Source: a virus. Taken from it: DNA of 32,182 nt. Where the stretch lies: IMG/VR virus record IMGVR_UViG_3300009008_000153, positions 1 to 32,182 of that record; one strand, given 5' to 3'. The first letter of the stretch is position 1. The number at the start of each line of letters is the position of its first letter. A program made the translations under genes and the position numbers. The notes below the pieces were generated by a model. That model saw only the letters and a list, made by a program, of their open reading frames with translations, did no database searches and was not told where the DNA came from. Below are positions 6,990 to 15,125 of this stretch, in pieces.

Positions 6990-7848
6990 TTTGGTTTCCT
7001 TGTTGGTTTTCTTCTTGTATCTTAGGGGAGAAGTATTCTACATAGATATAGTCTGCTTCATATTGTGTCGGGTAGATCCCGAATGAGACCTTTGTCTCAT
7101 CTGTAATTCTTGATTTTACTTTGTTCGTAATTGTTCGAAACAAGTTTTCTTCCGTTTTTAACTTTTCTTCGTTGATACCATAATAGTATACCACCTCCAC
7201 CTCTTGATTGCAAGGAAAAAACATTAAATCGTCATTCTCTAATGATCCCAGGCCGATAGTGGTGATTCTACAAGATTCCTTTGGTCGCTTGAACGTAGAC
7301 GTGATCGGTTTCGTGTTTTTGAACACATCTAACATGTAGTAAGTACTTGTAAATACATGGTTTATTTGATTATAGTAGTCAAAAACGTTCGTCGAGCCTG
7401 CTATCTCCTCCAGTGCGAGGTTTGATACAAGGCAGATCTTCTCGAACAAACCACTTCTTGCATAGTTCTGTAAAATGTTCCTAGTAGCGCGTTCAGCTAG
7501 CATCTTCTCTTCAGACAAGACCTCAATTTCGGGCGTAAAGTATACAATATCCATCTTTACTGATCTCTGATGTAGTGAATGCAGGGCGCGCAGGGTGATA
7601 CCTGCTGAATTTGATGCACCACAAAGAAACACTGTACAGCTTTTTTCGATCGTTCCGAGCCATTTCTCTAGCTTTTTCATGTCCATCGATTCATATTCTT
7701 CAGGTCCGTCTAGTTCAGGTAGATTGAAGTGGTATTTCGTTGTCTTCTGGTTTTCAGTACATATGGTGTACGGCCTGTATACCTTATGCTCTCCAAGTTG
7801 TCTCACAACATTACTACCAGCTGTACCTATGCCTAATATCGCTTTCAT
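6979..7848 (-). CDS. Divergent FtsZ/tubulin-superfamily-like protein
   Basis: A 289-aa protein opening with MKAILGIGTAGSNVV, which resembles the FtsZ start (GVGGAGGNAV) where the first nucleotide loop lies. FLCGASNSAGITLRAL (75-90) occupies the place of the tubulin signature GGGTGTG but is degenerate. CLVSNLALEEIAG (139-151) matches the FtsZ P-N-x-x-L segment, and VFDYYNQINHVFTSTYYMLD (155-174) fits the core helix H7. The C-terminal half (195-275) could be the activation domain, and the tail is Gln/Asp-rich. FtsZ/TubZ/PhuZ proteins are GTPases that polymerise. Whether this one still binds GTP is doubtful given the altered loop, and a generic Rossmann protein is the alternative. Both ends overlap neighbours (ATGA at 7845-7848; 11 nt with the methyltransferase), so it is co-translated with polymerase and methyltransferase. 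Confidence 0.55.
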   Translation of the reverse strand: MKAILGIGTAGSNVVRQLGEHKVYRPYTICTENQKTTKYHFNLPELDGPEEYESMDMKKLEKWLGTIEKSCTVFLCGASNSAGITLRALHSLHQRSVKMDIVYFTPEIEVLSEEKMLAERATRNILQNYARSGLFEKICLVSNLALEEIAGSTNVFDYYNQINHVFTSTYYMLDVFKNTKPITSTFKRPKESCRITTIGLGSLENDDLMFFPCNQEVEVVYYYGINEEKLKTEENLFRTITNKVKSRITDETKVSFGIYPTQYEADYIYVEYFSPKIQEENQQGNQSDD

Positions 7849-8975
7849 ATTTCTAGATCCTTTAAGTGACCGAAAGTTTTACCAATTTTACAAGAGCTTT
7901 TGAAATTACCCCACCGTGTTGACTCAAATTCTTGCTTAAGATCTTTGAGGAGTTTAGCATCTTCTTTACACATATCAATGATGACCGAATCATGAAGGGT
8001 AAACGCTACCCTTGATTTTGTACCTACGAGCATCTTCTGTATGTTGTAGCAACTTTCTATAACCTGATCTGAGGTTGTAGATTGTAACAGATAGTTCTGT
8101 GCCTTCCTATCCTCAACTTTGAGTCTCCTGCCAAACGGAGTGGTTAAAATCTCCTCATCGTAATCGTAAAACTCCGAAAAGATGTTTCGATCAAAAAAAC
8201 CATTAAACAGAGTATCTTGAGAAGAAGGGTTATAAAACCAGGCAAACAACCTTTCTTTGAACTTGGCACGTGAAATGCAGTTGTTAAAGATTCTGCCGTT
8301 CAGATATTCATGTAAATCCTGTTCCGGTTGGGCTTGACCCGATAAGGCCATCAACATCCTCACCTCTGCGGCGTTTAAGTCTAACTCAACAAAGAGATCA
8401 TTTGTTGGCCTTAGATCTGCTCTTTGTTCTTTCTTGAGAGTTAAAACAGGAACAGAGTCCCTTTTTGTTGTCAATCTACCAGTTGCGGATCCGAAAATAT
8501 CATAATTTACCCTCCTGCGATTCCCCTGATAAATAACGTCCTGAAAAGAAATGTTAGTCGTAAGCACGTGCGCCTTATGAAGTATGCTGTAATCTTCAGC
8601 CCTTGAGTTCACACTTGAGATGTTCTTTAAGCAATCGTCTTTCAGCTGAAACCACTTCAAAAGCTGATGCTGTGGCAAGAGATCAAAGAAGCATTCCTCC
8701 TGCAAGCTTATCTTGGCTGAAATTGCCGCCTTCTGGTGTGCCATGATCTTGCTCCTGTAGGTATCGAAAAGCTCCTGATCAGAGCAGAACCTCCCCAATT
8801 CATCACTCTTGATCAACAAATACAGGTATGTGTATTCCTCATCGTTTAACATGGGAGAGTGTTTCCAGGCGACGTTACAGTTCTCCATTATTTTCTCTAG
8901 GTCCTCGAACATGAAGGAGCCATTGTGGAATATTCCCGAACAATTGTCTTTTATATCAAGTGTTTGAAGGATCAT
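7845..8975 (-). CDS. Minimal family A DNA polymerase (polymerase domain only)
   Basis: A 376-aa protein with the palm/fingers motifs of DNA polymerase I in order. GSATGRLTTKRDSVPVL (162-178) matches the TGRLSS...PNLQ segment. Motif A is VELDLNAAEVRM (196-207) with catalytic D199. Motif B is RAKFKERLFAWFYNP (236-250) with R236, K240 and Y248. TPFGRRL (279-285) and AQNYLLQSTTSDQVIE (292-307) are also conserved. Motif C is TLHDSVIID (326-334) with catalytic D329, where the usual HDE is HDS. Both catalytic aspartates are present, so activity is plausible. There is no 3'-5' exonuclease domain, and the first 150 residues are too short for a normal thumb plus exonuclease. T4 itself uses a family B enzyme, gp43. 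It overlaps both neighbours by ATGA. Confidence 0.85.
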   Translation of the reverse strand: MILQTLDIKDNCSGIFHNGSFMFEDLEKIMENCNVAWKHSPMLNDEEYTYLYLLIKSDELGRFCSDQELFDTYRSKIMAHQKAAISAKISLQEECFFDLLPQHQLLKWFQLKDDCLKNISSVNSRAEDYSILHKAHVLTTNISFQDVIYQGNRRRVNYDIFGSATGRLTTKRDSVPVLTLKKEQRADLRPTNDLFVELDLNAAEVRMLMALSGQAQPEQDLHEYLNGRIFNNCISRAKFKERLFAWFYNPSSQDTLFNGFFDRNIFSEFYDYDEEILTTPFGRRLKVEDRKAQNYLLQSTTSDQVIESCYNIQKMLVGTKSRVAFTLHDSVIIDMCKEDAKLLKDLKQEFESTRWGNFKSSCKIGKTFGHLKDLEI

Positions 8976-10162
8976 CTGTAATCTTTCAGTGTTGTTTTCT
9001 CGTAGCTGTTGATGTTTCTATTCTCAAGCATTTCTCTGTATTTAGAGGAGGCCATCTTTTGGATTCTTCCCAAAACAGGAAGGAATTTATCTTTCCCTCT
9101 TTCTTCGTATCTTACACTATATGCGCGGTGATAGTCAAGCATTTTTTGAACTTCTAGATTATATTTCTTTAAGTCAATGTCAAGTTCTAGCATTCTGATT
9201 CTCAATAGCTCCCCTATGAAGCCCTCTGTTCGGGTACTTGGGGAGTGGCCAAAATCGGATAATGCCTCTCGTTGAACTTGCGCAATTGACTGTCCCGAGT
9301 AAAGCACAAACATCCTTGTTATTGTTTCAAAGATCGCGTGGTGGTCGTCAAATGCAGGCTTAGATCTATAAAACCTGTTCATGTAGTCCATATATGGTCG
9401 ACTTTCAGTTGATGTTGGTGATTCTACGTTCCTTATGTAACTTTGCATTTTTTCTGAATTTAGATCCGCATAAAGTCTCCACGGCAAGTTCTTATCTACT
9501 ATCATACCATGTTCTCTCGAAAAATCCAAGAAACATTTGAACGCAGGGTCCTCAAAAATCATTGATTTGTTCGTGTCCAGATTTTTTGGTAGCTTTGTGA
9601 GTTCTATCGTCAGCCCCGTAACGCCGATTGGGCAAAAACTGGACATCAGGAACCCAGACTTGGAAAGGGGCCTGCGTTCGCCACCCTGCAAACATATCTG
9701 AACCGCTCTGTTCGTAAATGTCTTAAAGTTGTGTTTTTGAGCATCTCTCGAAATTATTGGCACCACGAGAGATGAAACATATTGCACATAATCGCTATAG
9801 ACGTCATCAAAAGATGTATATGCGACGGATGGAGTCAGTCCATCCAGGAAAATCGGGTATCCTATGTTCGAATTTTGAACAATCAGTGCATACTCAGTTA
9901 CAAAATTATTGAAAGCTTGGGCCATAAAAGGGGACGTCTTCAGCTCGGGGGCCAAGGGGCTCAGATCTTGTAAGTTTTCAACCTGCTCGTCTTCCGGCAA
10001 ATATACTGGTTCGTATTTTTCATTTAATCTTCCGTAATAAGGATTTTCATACCAAGTGTCAAGAAAGTCATAACCCTCCACCCGGAAGTTCTCCTTATAA
10101 TTTTTTCTTTCTCTGTATGAGACGGTAGTTCCTGGATCTAGTCCTGCTTTAAAAATCGTCAT
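8972..10162 (-). CDS. Protein of unknown function between tail and polymerase genes
   Basis: A 396-aa protein I do not recognise. The start at ATG 10162 is preferred over the longer frame to 10240 because it makes an ATGA overlap with the stop of the 733-aa gene. The longer version would add an Arg-rich stretch encoded inside that gene. Visible features are an acidic, tyrosine-rich N-terminal part (residues 20-60), a possible beta-rich middle (115-205) and a helical, charged C-terminal third (290-396) containing YNLEVQKMLDYHRAYSVRY. There is no signal peptide, membrane segment or nucleotide-binding motif. Position suggests a virion or tail-assembly protein translated with the hub-type protein. 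Coupling to the polymerase on the other side leaves a replication-related role open. Confidence 0.8.
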   Translation of the reverse strand: MTIFKAGLDPGTTVSYRERKNYKENFRVEGYDFLDTWYENPYYGRLNEKYEPVYLPEDEQVENLQDLSPLAPELKTSPFMAQAFNNFVTEYALIVQNSNIGYPIFLDGLTPSVAYTSFDDVYSDYVQYVSSLVVPIISRDAQKHNFKTFTNRAVQICLQGGERRPLSKSGFLMSSFCPIGVTGLTIELTKLPKNLDTNKSMIFEDPAFKCFLDFSREHGMIVDKNLPWRLYADLNSEKMQSYIRNVESPTSTESRPYMDYMNRFYRSKPAFDDHHAIFETITRMFVLYSGQSIAQVQREALSDFGHSPSTRTEGFIGELLRIRMLELDIDLKKYNLEVQKMLDYHRAYSVRYEERGKDKFLPVLGRIQKMASSKYREMLENRNINSYEKTTLKDYR

Positions 10163-12360
10163 GATAAGACCCCTGGGGATTTCTTGTTCGATATATAACT
10201 GTCCAACTGTTGATACAACTCTTGCTCGTCTTCTGCCCACGAAACTTGAACACCATCTACCTTAGTGGTAAGCGCCCCTCCTTGATATGATATATTTACT
10301 GATTTTGCTTGGTAATAACCCCCCAGACCAATCTGAAACGCTGCCGATGAACGGTCGCGAGGATTACCCATTCCAACACTAGAGGGGTCTATAAAGAATA
10401 TTGATCCAGGTAAAAAGGCGGTATTCCCAATCATATCTAGGCTAGCATTGTAGGGCATCTTTAATTGATCATAGAGAGATGCCGCGGATACAATCAAGGC
10501 CTCTTTTCTGTATTTTATGTCCATCATCGAAAAGTCTATATTCTTAAGCACGCCCCTGTTGCGACCTAGATAAAAGTGGTAGATCCCATTCTTGAGATCT
10601 TGCAATCTAGAGCCTCTCCTGGATAATTTAGCGTCATCCGGGTGAGTGCCGTACATGATGAAATAATCAACTTCATCAGACTTCAAGCGCGCTGGTATTC
10701 TACTTAGTGTGCCCGGCAAATCGATTATGTCTATCTCTGGATCTGTTGTGCCCAGGGATGGGCCCGTGACTTCCATAGACTTAACCCCAACGGTTCCATG
10801 TAAAAACTTCGCGTTATCTAGGCCATGGGAAGAAAGGCTATTGGGAACGATCTTTGTTGCGCAATCATTCAAGAACTTTGCGAAGGAATAATTCTGTGTA
10901 TAGTTGTTCTCCACGTTGTTGACAAAGTAATTCTGAAAAAATTCTAAAGAAATTGGGATATCAGCTAGGTTGACGGATTTATACTCGCCGTCGGCAACTG
11001 ATATTAGAACGCTACCCAACAAGATTTTCATAGACTTCAAAGCTTCAATGTCTTTCTCTATCGATATGATTTCCTCCTTCTTGCTAGATGATTTACTTTT
11101 CTCTATATCTATTTTTGCGTCCTGCAACCTCTTGGTTGTGGTTTCGGAGACGACAGAAATCAAATCACCCAAGTAAAAGAATGAAACGCGATGTTCGTTC
11201 GCTAGTAGTTGAGCAGGGTCATCGGGGTCATCAACTGAAGATTTAGGAAGAGATGTCAATACATCAGCGGTGATGCTGGGTGTAATCTCTGAATTCTTTT
11301 TTCTGGATTCGTTATACCTCTTTTGATAATCATTAAAGACCTTTATGTCCTCTTCTTTCAGAGAATAATCATACATTAGCTTTTTTGTCTCTAATGTTGT
11401 CGTGAGTTCTTGGATCAGAGATCGATTTGTAGTTGATATTAAACTTTTAATCTCCTGAATTCGGTCTGTTTGCGTAGAATCTGGTTTTTTTGTTTTCTCT
11501 TTCAGTTCCGCCCTGTACTTAGCCAATCTAGTTATTTCCACTTTCGATGCCATTAAGTTATAAGTGTTTTCTTTCAATATTGAAAACATCCTACCAACAA
11601 ACTGAATATTGACGGTTGCGGCGCCGTTCTGCTCCACATTTATGTTGTGCTGGATATAAGTCAACCTCAAATGCAGCTTTGAGTTTTCTATCGTGCTAAT
11701 TTCCTCGTTTGTCATGAACTCTTTTGCATTATAAGGTACAGAATAACCCACATACGCCGCGATTTCGGCGCTTCGGGATTTCCTCACGCTCGACTCTGGA
11801 ACACTTTTGTCAGTTTTCGATTTTGTCTTCAGGTGGGTCTTGTCCTTGTAAATAGTGAAAAGCTCTGCGGTTTGAGCGTATCCCAAAGGAGTGTCGACAA
11901 AGAGGTTTTTTATATTGTCGGTATACAAGGTCATATTAAAGTTAAGCATTTTTTCAGCCGTGGCTGGATCTTTGCCTGTGTATTGTATATCGAAGTTTTG
12001 CACGGACACTGCCCTTGTGGTTCCAACCTCCAGAATTGAAGATCTTGACATTTCTTCTGCTGACTGTGGGAAATAGAAAGGCACATATTCTTTGTCTTTG
12101 ACCTTGTAAAATCTAAACTCTGGAACGATAGCTGTCAACTTGTGAGTTTCAAGATCTAAGAAATTCTTATAGATGTCAAAATCACGGTTATGTGTTATTC
12201 TGGAGGCAAAAGTACTTGGTTGATAGTTCCCTATTATCTTGTGAGCCAGGGCTGTCTCCTCAGATCTATTGAACTTCTCCAACTGTGCTTTGTTTTGCGG
12301 TTCTGTGTTTAGCACAAAGTTCCGCCATATTACATATGCCTGTTTACTGAAGCCTGCCAT
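10159..12360 (-). CDS. Large baseplate/hub-type structural protein
   Basis: A 733-aa protein whose start overlaps the LysM gene stop by one base (TAATG). Residues 20-270 look beta-rich. Residues 275-350 and 400-460 are strongly charged and helical (probable coiled coils, rich in Lys, Glu and Ser). Residues 470-720 are again beta-rich and contain FLPGSIFFIDPSSVGMGNP and GGYYQAKSVNISYQGG, reminiscent of the oligosaccharide-fold and barrel regions of hub proteins in contractile tails. It follows tape measure, cap-type and LysM-type genes, the position of baseplate genes in T4-like and P2-like phages. I do not see a lysozyme or peptidase motif. The specific T4 counterpart (gp27, gp5 or another) cannot be assigned with confidence. 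Confidence 0.6.
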   Translation of the reverse strand: MAGFSKQAYVIWRNFVLNTEPQNKAQLEKFNRSEETALAHKIIGNYQPSTFASRITHNRDFDIYKNFLDLETHKLTAIVPEFRFYKVKDKEYVPFYFPQSAEEMSRSSILEVGTTRAVSVQNFDIQYTGKDPATAEKMLNFNMTLYTDNIKNLFVDTPLGYAQTAELFTIYKDKTHLKTKSKTDKSVPESSVRKSRSAEIAAYVGYSVPYNAKEFMTNEEISTIENSKLHLRLTYIQHNINVEQNGAATVNIQFVGRMFSILKENTYNLMASKVEITRLAKYRAELKEKTKKPDSTQTDRIQEIKSLISTTNRSLIQELTTTLETKKLMYDYSLKEEDIKVFNDYQKRYNESRKKNSEITPSITADVLTSLPKSSVDDPDDPAQLLANEHRVSFFYLGDLISVVSETTTKRLQDAKIDIEKSKSSSKKEEIISIEKDIEALKSMKILLGSVLISVADGEYKSVNLADIPISLEFFQNYFVNNVENNYTQNYSFAKFLNDCATKIVPNSLSSHGLDNAKFLHGTVGVKSMEVTGPSLGTTDPEIDIIDLPGTLSRIPARLKSDEVDYFIMYGTHPDDAKLSRRGSRLQDLKNGIYHFYLGRNRGVLKNIDFSMMDIKYRKEALIVSAASLYDQLKMPYNASLDMIGNTAFLPGSIFFIDPSSVGMGNPRDRSSAAFQIGLGGYYQAKSVNISYQGGALTTKVDGVQVSWAEDEQELYQQLDSYISNKKSPGVLS

Positions 12361-12701
12361 TATTTTTTACCTGCGTAGTATAATATTTCCTCTATCGGTG
12401 TCGGAACGTGTATTATATCACCGGGTTTACAAAAATTATCAATTGGCTTCTTGTTGAACCAGGCTATAACCCACCAATACTGTGTATCCCCGTAATACCT
12501 TAGTGCCAGCTTATAGTACTTATCTCCCGTTTTCCAAACGTGGTCCAATATTGTTAAGTCTGATAATTCTTCTTGACTTAATGAATTCAATCTTAGTTTT
12601 CCCAAGTGTTTGATGGATTTTAATCCTCTGTCTTTCAACAGTTTAGAATACAGTTCATTATCGTTTACAAAAACATCCCTGTCCTGGTTCCTATACGGCA
12701 T
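12360..12701 (-). CDS. LysM-like baseplate protein, gp53-type
   Basis: A 113-aa protein. Residues 50-107 form a LysM-like unit: HVWKTGDKYYKLALRYYGD, then TQYWWVIAWFNKK, then KPGDIIHVPTP. That matches the first helix, the second helix and the closing strand of LysM folds in phage tail proteins. T4 gp53, a baseplate wedge protein, and P2 gpX-type proteins carry this kind of domain near the tail tube end, where it supports assembly of the wedge or hub. This copy is shorter than T4 gp53 (196 aa). Its start overlaps the upstream stop by one base and its stop overlaps the next start by one base (both TAATG), a tightly coupled trio. Peptidoglycan binding is less likely than a structural role. Confidence 0.7.
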   Translation of the reverse strand: MPYRNQDRDVFVNDNELYSKLLKDRGLKSIKHLGKLRLNSLSQEELSDLTILDHVWKTGDKYYKLALRYYGDTQYWWVIAWFNKKPIDNFCKPGDIIHVPTPIEEILYYAGKK

Positions 12702-13417
12702 TACGAATCTCCTCCGTCCAACACTGACTTCTCGTTCGTTCTTCTCACATCCTCATTTGTCGTTCGAGGAGATTGTTCACTCAACCTTTCGGCGCCGGCC
12801 CTATATGGGAACCTACTAGACAAAAATTGACTGTCCATTCCCCAACCAAGTGTTTCTTCATGCTGGGGGTCGAACTGAAAAGTCACAGTGAAATATTTTG
12901 GCAACAATTTATTGTCCTCGTCTATGAAAGTTCCGTTCTTTGCAATGTCGGGATCAAACTTGAAACCTTTTATACATCCAAGAAGGCCTTCTTCGAACGA
13001 GGAATCTGATATGTTTTCTATGTAATTCATGAACTTTAACCTGATATATGGAGGTGCCTTAATTGTTCTACCTTTAGCTCCAGGTGTGCCGACGTAACCA
13101 GCACTTAAAGGTTCACTGTAAACTGGATATAACATTCTCTTCAATAGTGCGTACTTTTCCATGTTTCTCTTGGCAGTAGATAGAGAGTCCGAGACCACGT
13201 CAAATGAGATATTTATCGATCTTCTGGTCGACTGATAGTTCTGAACAGGGTCTGTTCTACCAAAGATCTCGACTGGTTGCCAATTCACGTTATAACTATC
13301 GCTGAAAGTTCTAATAAAAGCGGGAAAACTGACTTCCCTACCGGATCCGACATGCAGAAAGCTTATAATATGGTTTCTACTGTACGCTATATCTTCAAAT
13401 GTCATTCTATCAGTCAA
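12701..13417 (-). CDS. Baseplate / tail-tube cap-type protein (gp48/gp54 position)
   Basis: A 238-aa protein immediately after the tape measure gene, where T4 encodes gp48 and gp54, the proteins that cap the baseplate hub and start the tail tube. Residues 45-100 (EIFGRTDPVQNYQSTRRSIN and the following segment) follow a pattern common in tail hub/initiator proteins: a conserved Gly-Arg-Thr-Asp-Pro, then alternating beta strands and a helix ending in a YP turn. The C-terminal 30 residues are polar and probably disordered. Translation probably starts at TTG 13417, since AGGAG lies 8 nt upstream. An ATG in another frame between them is followed at once by TGA. An in-frame ATG at 13405 is the alternative. 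Assignment to gp48 or gp54 is by position only. Confidence 0.6.
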   Translation of the reverse strand: MTDRMTFEDIAYSRNHIISFLHVGSGREVSFPAFIRTFSDSYNVNWQPVEIFGRTDPVQNYQSTRRSINISFDVVSDSLSTAKRNMEKYALLKRMLYPVYSEPLSAGYVGTPGAKGRTIKAPPYIRLKFMNYIENISDSSFEEGLLGCIKGFKFDPDIAKNGTFIDEDNKLLPKYFTVTFQFDPQHEETLGWGMDSQFLSSRFPYRAGAERLSEQSPRTTNEDVRRTNEKSVLDGGDS

Positions 13418-13432
13418 AACATATTCTCCTCG

Positions 13433-15082
13433 TTAAAAGTCAAGCTCAAGCTTTCCAACTTTAAGTCCACCAGGAGCACTTGTCTTGGTGGATATAGTAT
13501 TCTCTAATTTACTCACGGCGGCGGTCAATAGTCCGACGGCTGCCAAAGTCTCGGGGTCCAAAACGCTGGCCTTTGCAGCGACGGTGGCGGCGGTGACGAC
13601 TTTGGAGTCCGAAGGTTGAATAGTAAGCTGATCACCCATGGGCTTTGCTGGATCGACGGGCTGTGCCCTTCTTTTTCGATTAGCAGCTTCTTGTTCTTTC
13701 CTTGTGTTGAGTTCGGCGGTGACTGCCAAGAAATTCGCATCGGCCTTGGCTGGTGTTAGAATCTTTTCTATTGCTTCTGCTGATCTCAGGAGGTTTGTAT
13801 TCACCAAAACGCCTGTGCTATCAGAAATATTATTCGCCATTACCAAAAGTTCTTGATTTATTCTTCCGCTACCTTTCTTAAATATCTCGTTTAAGTCGTT
13901 GATCGATGTAGCCAAATTGGCATGCTGCTTCTCCATAACAGTTTTACTGTCTGGAAGTGCTTTATCCAAAGCTGCAGCGACTCCAGTTTCACCCAATAAA
14001 ACCCTCCTAGTTTCTGCCGGACTTAATCCAAGCTGCTTTGCAACAGCTTTTAAGTTGAATTTGTCAGATACCAAGGACGTAACATTTACATTGCTTCTTA
14101 TTCCCTCGATCATTGTGTTCATTCGTTCAGCTTCATCCATCTCCAATAATTCTAGAGAGTTAAAGATATTTCCCCCCAAGAGCGCATTGAGGCCACCAGC
14201 CTTCTGGGCGGAACCTTCGAAGCTATCCATGGTATCTCCAAAGGTGGTGGCCAACTTGTTAAAGTCAACACCAGTTATCCTAGAAGTCCTCTGAAGTTGC
14301 GTGAAGATAGTGTTCACCCTGTCTGTGCTGTATAATAGGTTTTCTTGTGCGAATATAAAGTTTTTCGATATCTCGCTTGCACTTACGTTGAATTCTTTTC
14401 TTAGATTGGCCAAGTTAGCAGTGGTCTTCATGGCCTCGTCGGAACTCATTCCCATCGACCTTGTTGCGTTATCCATAACTTTAGATACATCGTTGGTGTC
14501 AAAGCCCAATTTATCCATAGCTAAAGCAGTTTGGACCAGTTCGTCGCGACCGTCCTTAGTGAGCCCTATAAATCCTCCGAAACTTTGGGCAAGATCCATG
14601 AAGACTCGCTTGCCAGCGCGGGATGATCCGTAAAGCTCCTCAGATCTTGCCATGGCATTCTGCAAACCAGCCGCCAGATCATTACCGCTTACACCTACGT
14701 TCGCTAAAGTGTCACCAAAGGCCCTCAAGGATACCTGATCTGCTTCTCTTTTGCTTCTAAATTGGTCGATGACGCGCGCGAGAGGGTCGAACAAAACGTT
14801 AAAATCGGTCTGGTCTAAAGTTATACCCTCCCGGATTTCGGTGTTTATCATCTTCTTCAAATCGCCGGTGAGTGTACCGCCGAGCTTTTTGGCAATCGAG
14901 TCGGTGAAGCTAGCGCCTTTTTCCTCGGCTTCCTTCGCGCGCTTTCTATCAGCTTCCCTTTGTTCGACTGTACGGTCTGTTCGCGGACCTGACCGGTCCT
15001 GGTTTCCACCGCGGTTGGCTTGTCGAAACCCTTCTTTTATCGCATCGACAATAGCTTTTCTGTCTTCTGATCCGAAGTTCAC
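13433..15082 (-). CDS. 29: Tape measure protein, gp29-type
   Basis: A 549-aa, almost entirely helical protein placed directly after the gp26-type gene and its overlapping frame, the usual location of the tail length-determining protein. T4 gp29 is 590 aa, so the predicted tail length is similar to T4's. Residues 1-75 are charged and likely coiled; residues 110-430 are amphipathic helices rich in Ala, Leu, Asn and Asp. An Ala/Pro-rich segment (470-500) precedes a short C-terminal helix and beta end. The start is GTG at 15082, with GAGG 6 nt upstream and a TATAAATA late motif at 15099-15106. There is no lytic enzyme motif. Identification rests on position, size and helical character rather than a diagnostic motif. 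Confidence 0.75.
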   Translation of the reverse strand: MNFGSEDRKAIVDAIKEGFRQANRGGNQDRSGPRTDRTVEQREADRKRAKEAEEKGASFTDSIAKKLGGTLTGDLKKMINTEIREGITLDQTDFNVLFDPLARVIDQFRSKREADQVSLRAFGDTLANVGVSGNDLAAGLQNAMARSEELYGSSRAGKRVFMDLAQSFGGFIGLTKDGRDELVQTALAMDKLGFDTNDVSKVMDNATRSMGMSSDEAMKTTANLANLRKEFNVSASEISKNFIFAQENLLYSTDRVNTIFTQLQRTSRITGVDFNKLATTFGDTMDSFEGSAQKAGGLNALLGGNIFNSLELLEMDEAERMNTMIEGIRSNVNVTSLVSDKFNLKAVAKQLGLSPAETRRVLLGETGVAAALDKALPDSKTVMEKQHANLATSINDLNEIFKKGSGRINQELLVMANNISDSTGVLVNTNLLRSAEAIEKILTPAKADANFLAVTAELNTRKEQEAANRKRRAQPVDPAKPMGDQLTIQPSDSKVVTAATVAAKASVLDPETLAAVGLLTAAVSKLENTISTKTSAPGGLKVGKLELDF

Positions 15083-15098
15083 TGCAAATCCTCACTTA

Positions 15099-15106
15099 TA
15101 TTTATA
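15099..15106 (-). promoter_or_regulatory. TATAAATA late-promoter motif ahead of the tape measure gene
   Basis: The minus strand reads TATAAATA, a perfect match to the T4 late -10 element, in the 43-nt gap before the tape measure GTG at 15082. It sits inside the palindrome TATTTATAAATA. Transcription would begin about 6-7 nt further on, just ahead of the GAGG ribosome site. Confidence 0.55.
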
Positions 15107-15125
15107 AATAGATGCTTTTTAATTA

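Noticed and set aside
9150-9187. TTGACA and TATAAT on the minus strand about 180 nt before the polymerase gene
   Set aside because: The spacing is only 14 nt, too short for a sigma70 promoter, and it lies inside a coding sequence.
10163-10240. Longer start for the 396-aa unknown protein
   Set aside because: The extra residues overlap the 733-aa gene by 78 nt, while ATG 10162 gives the ATGA overlap used at the neighbouring junctions.
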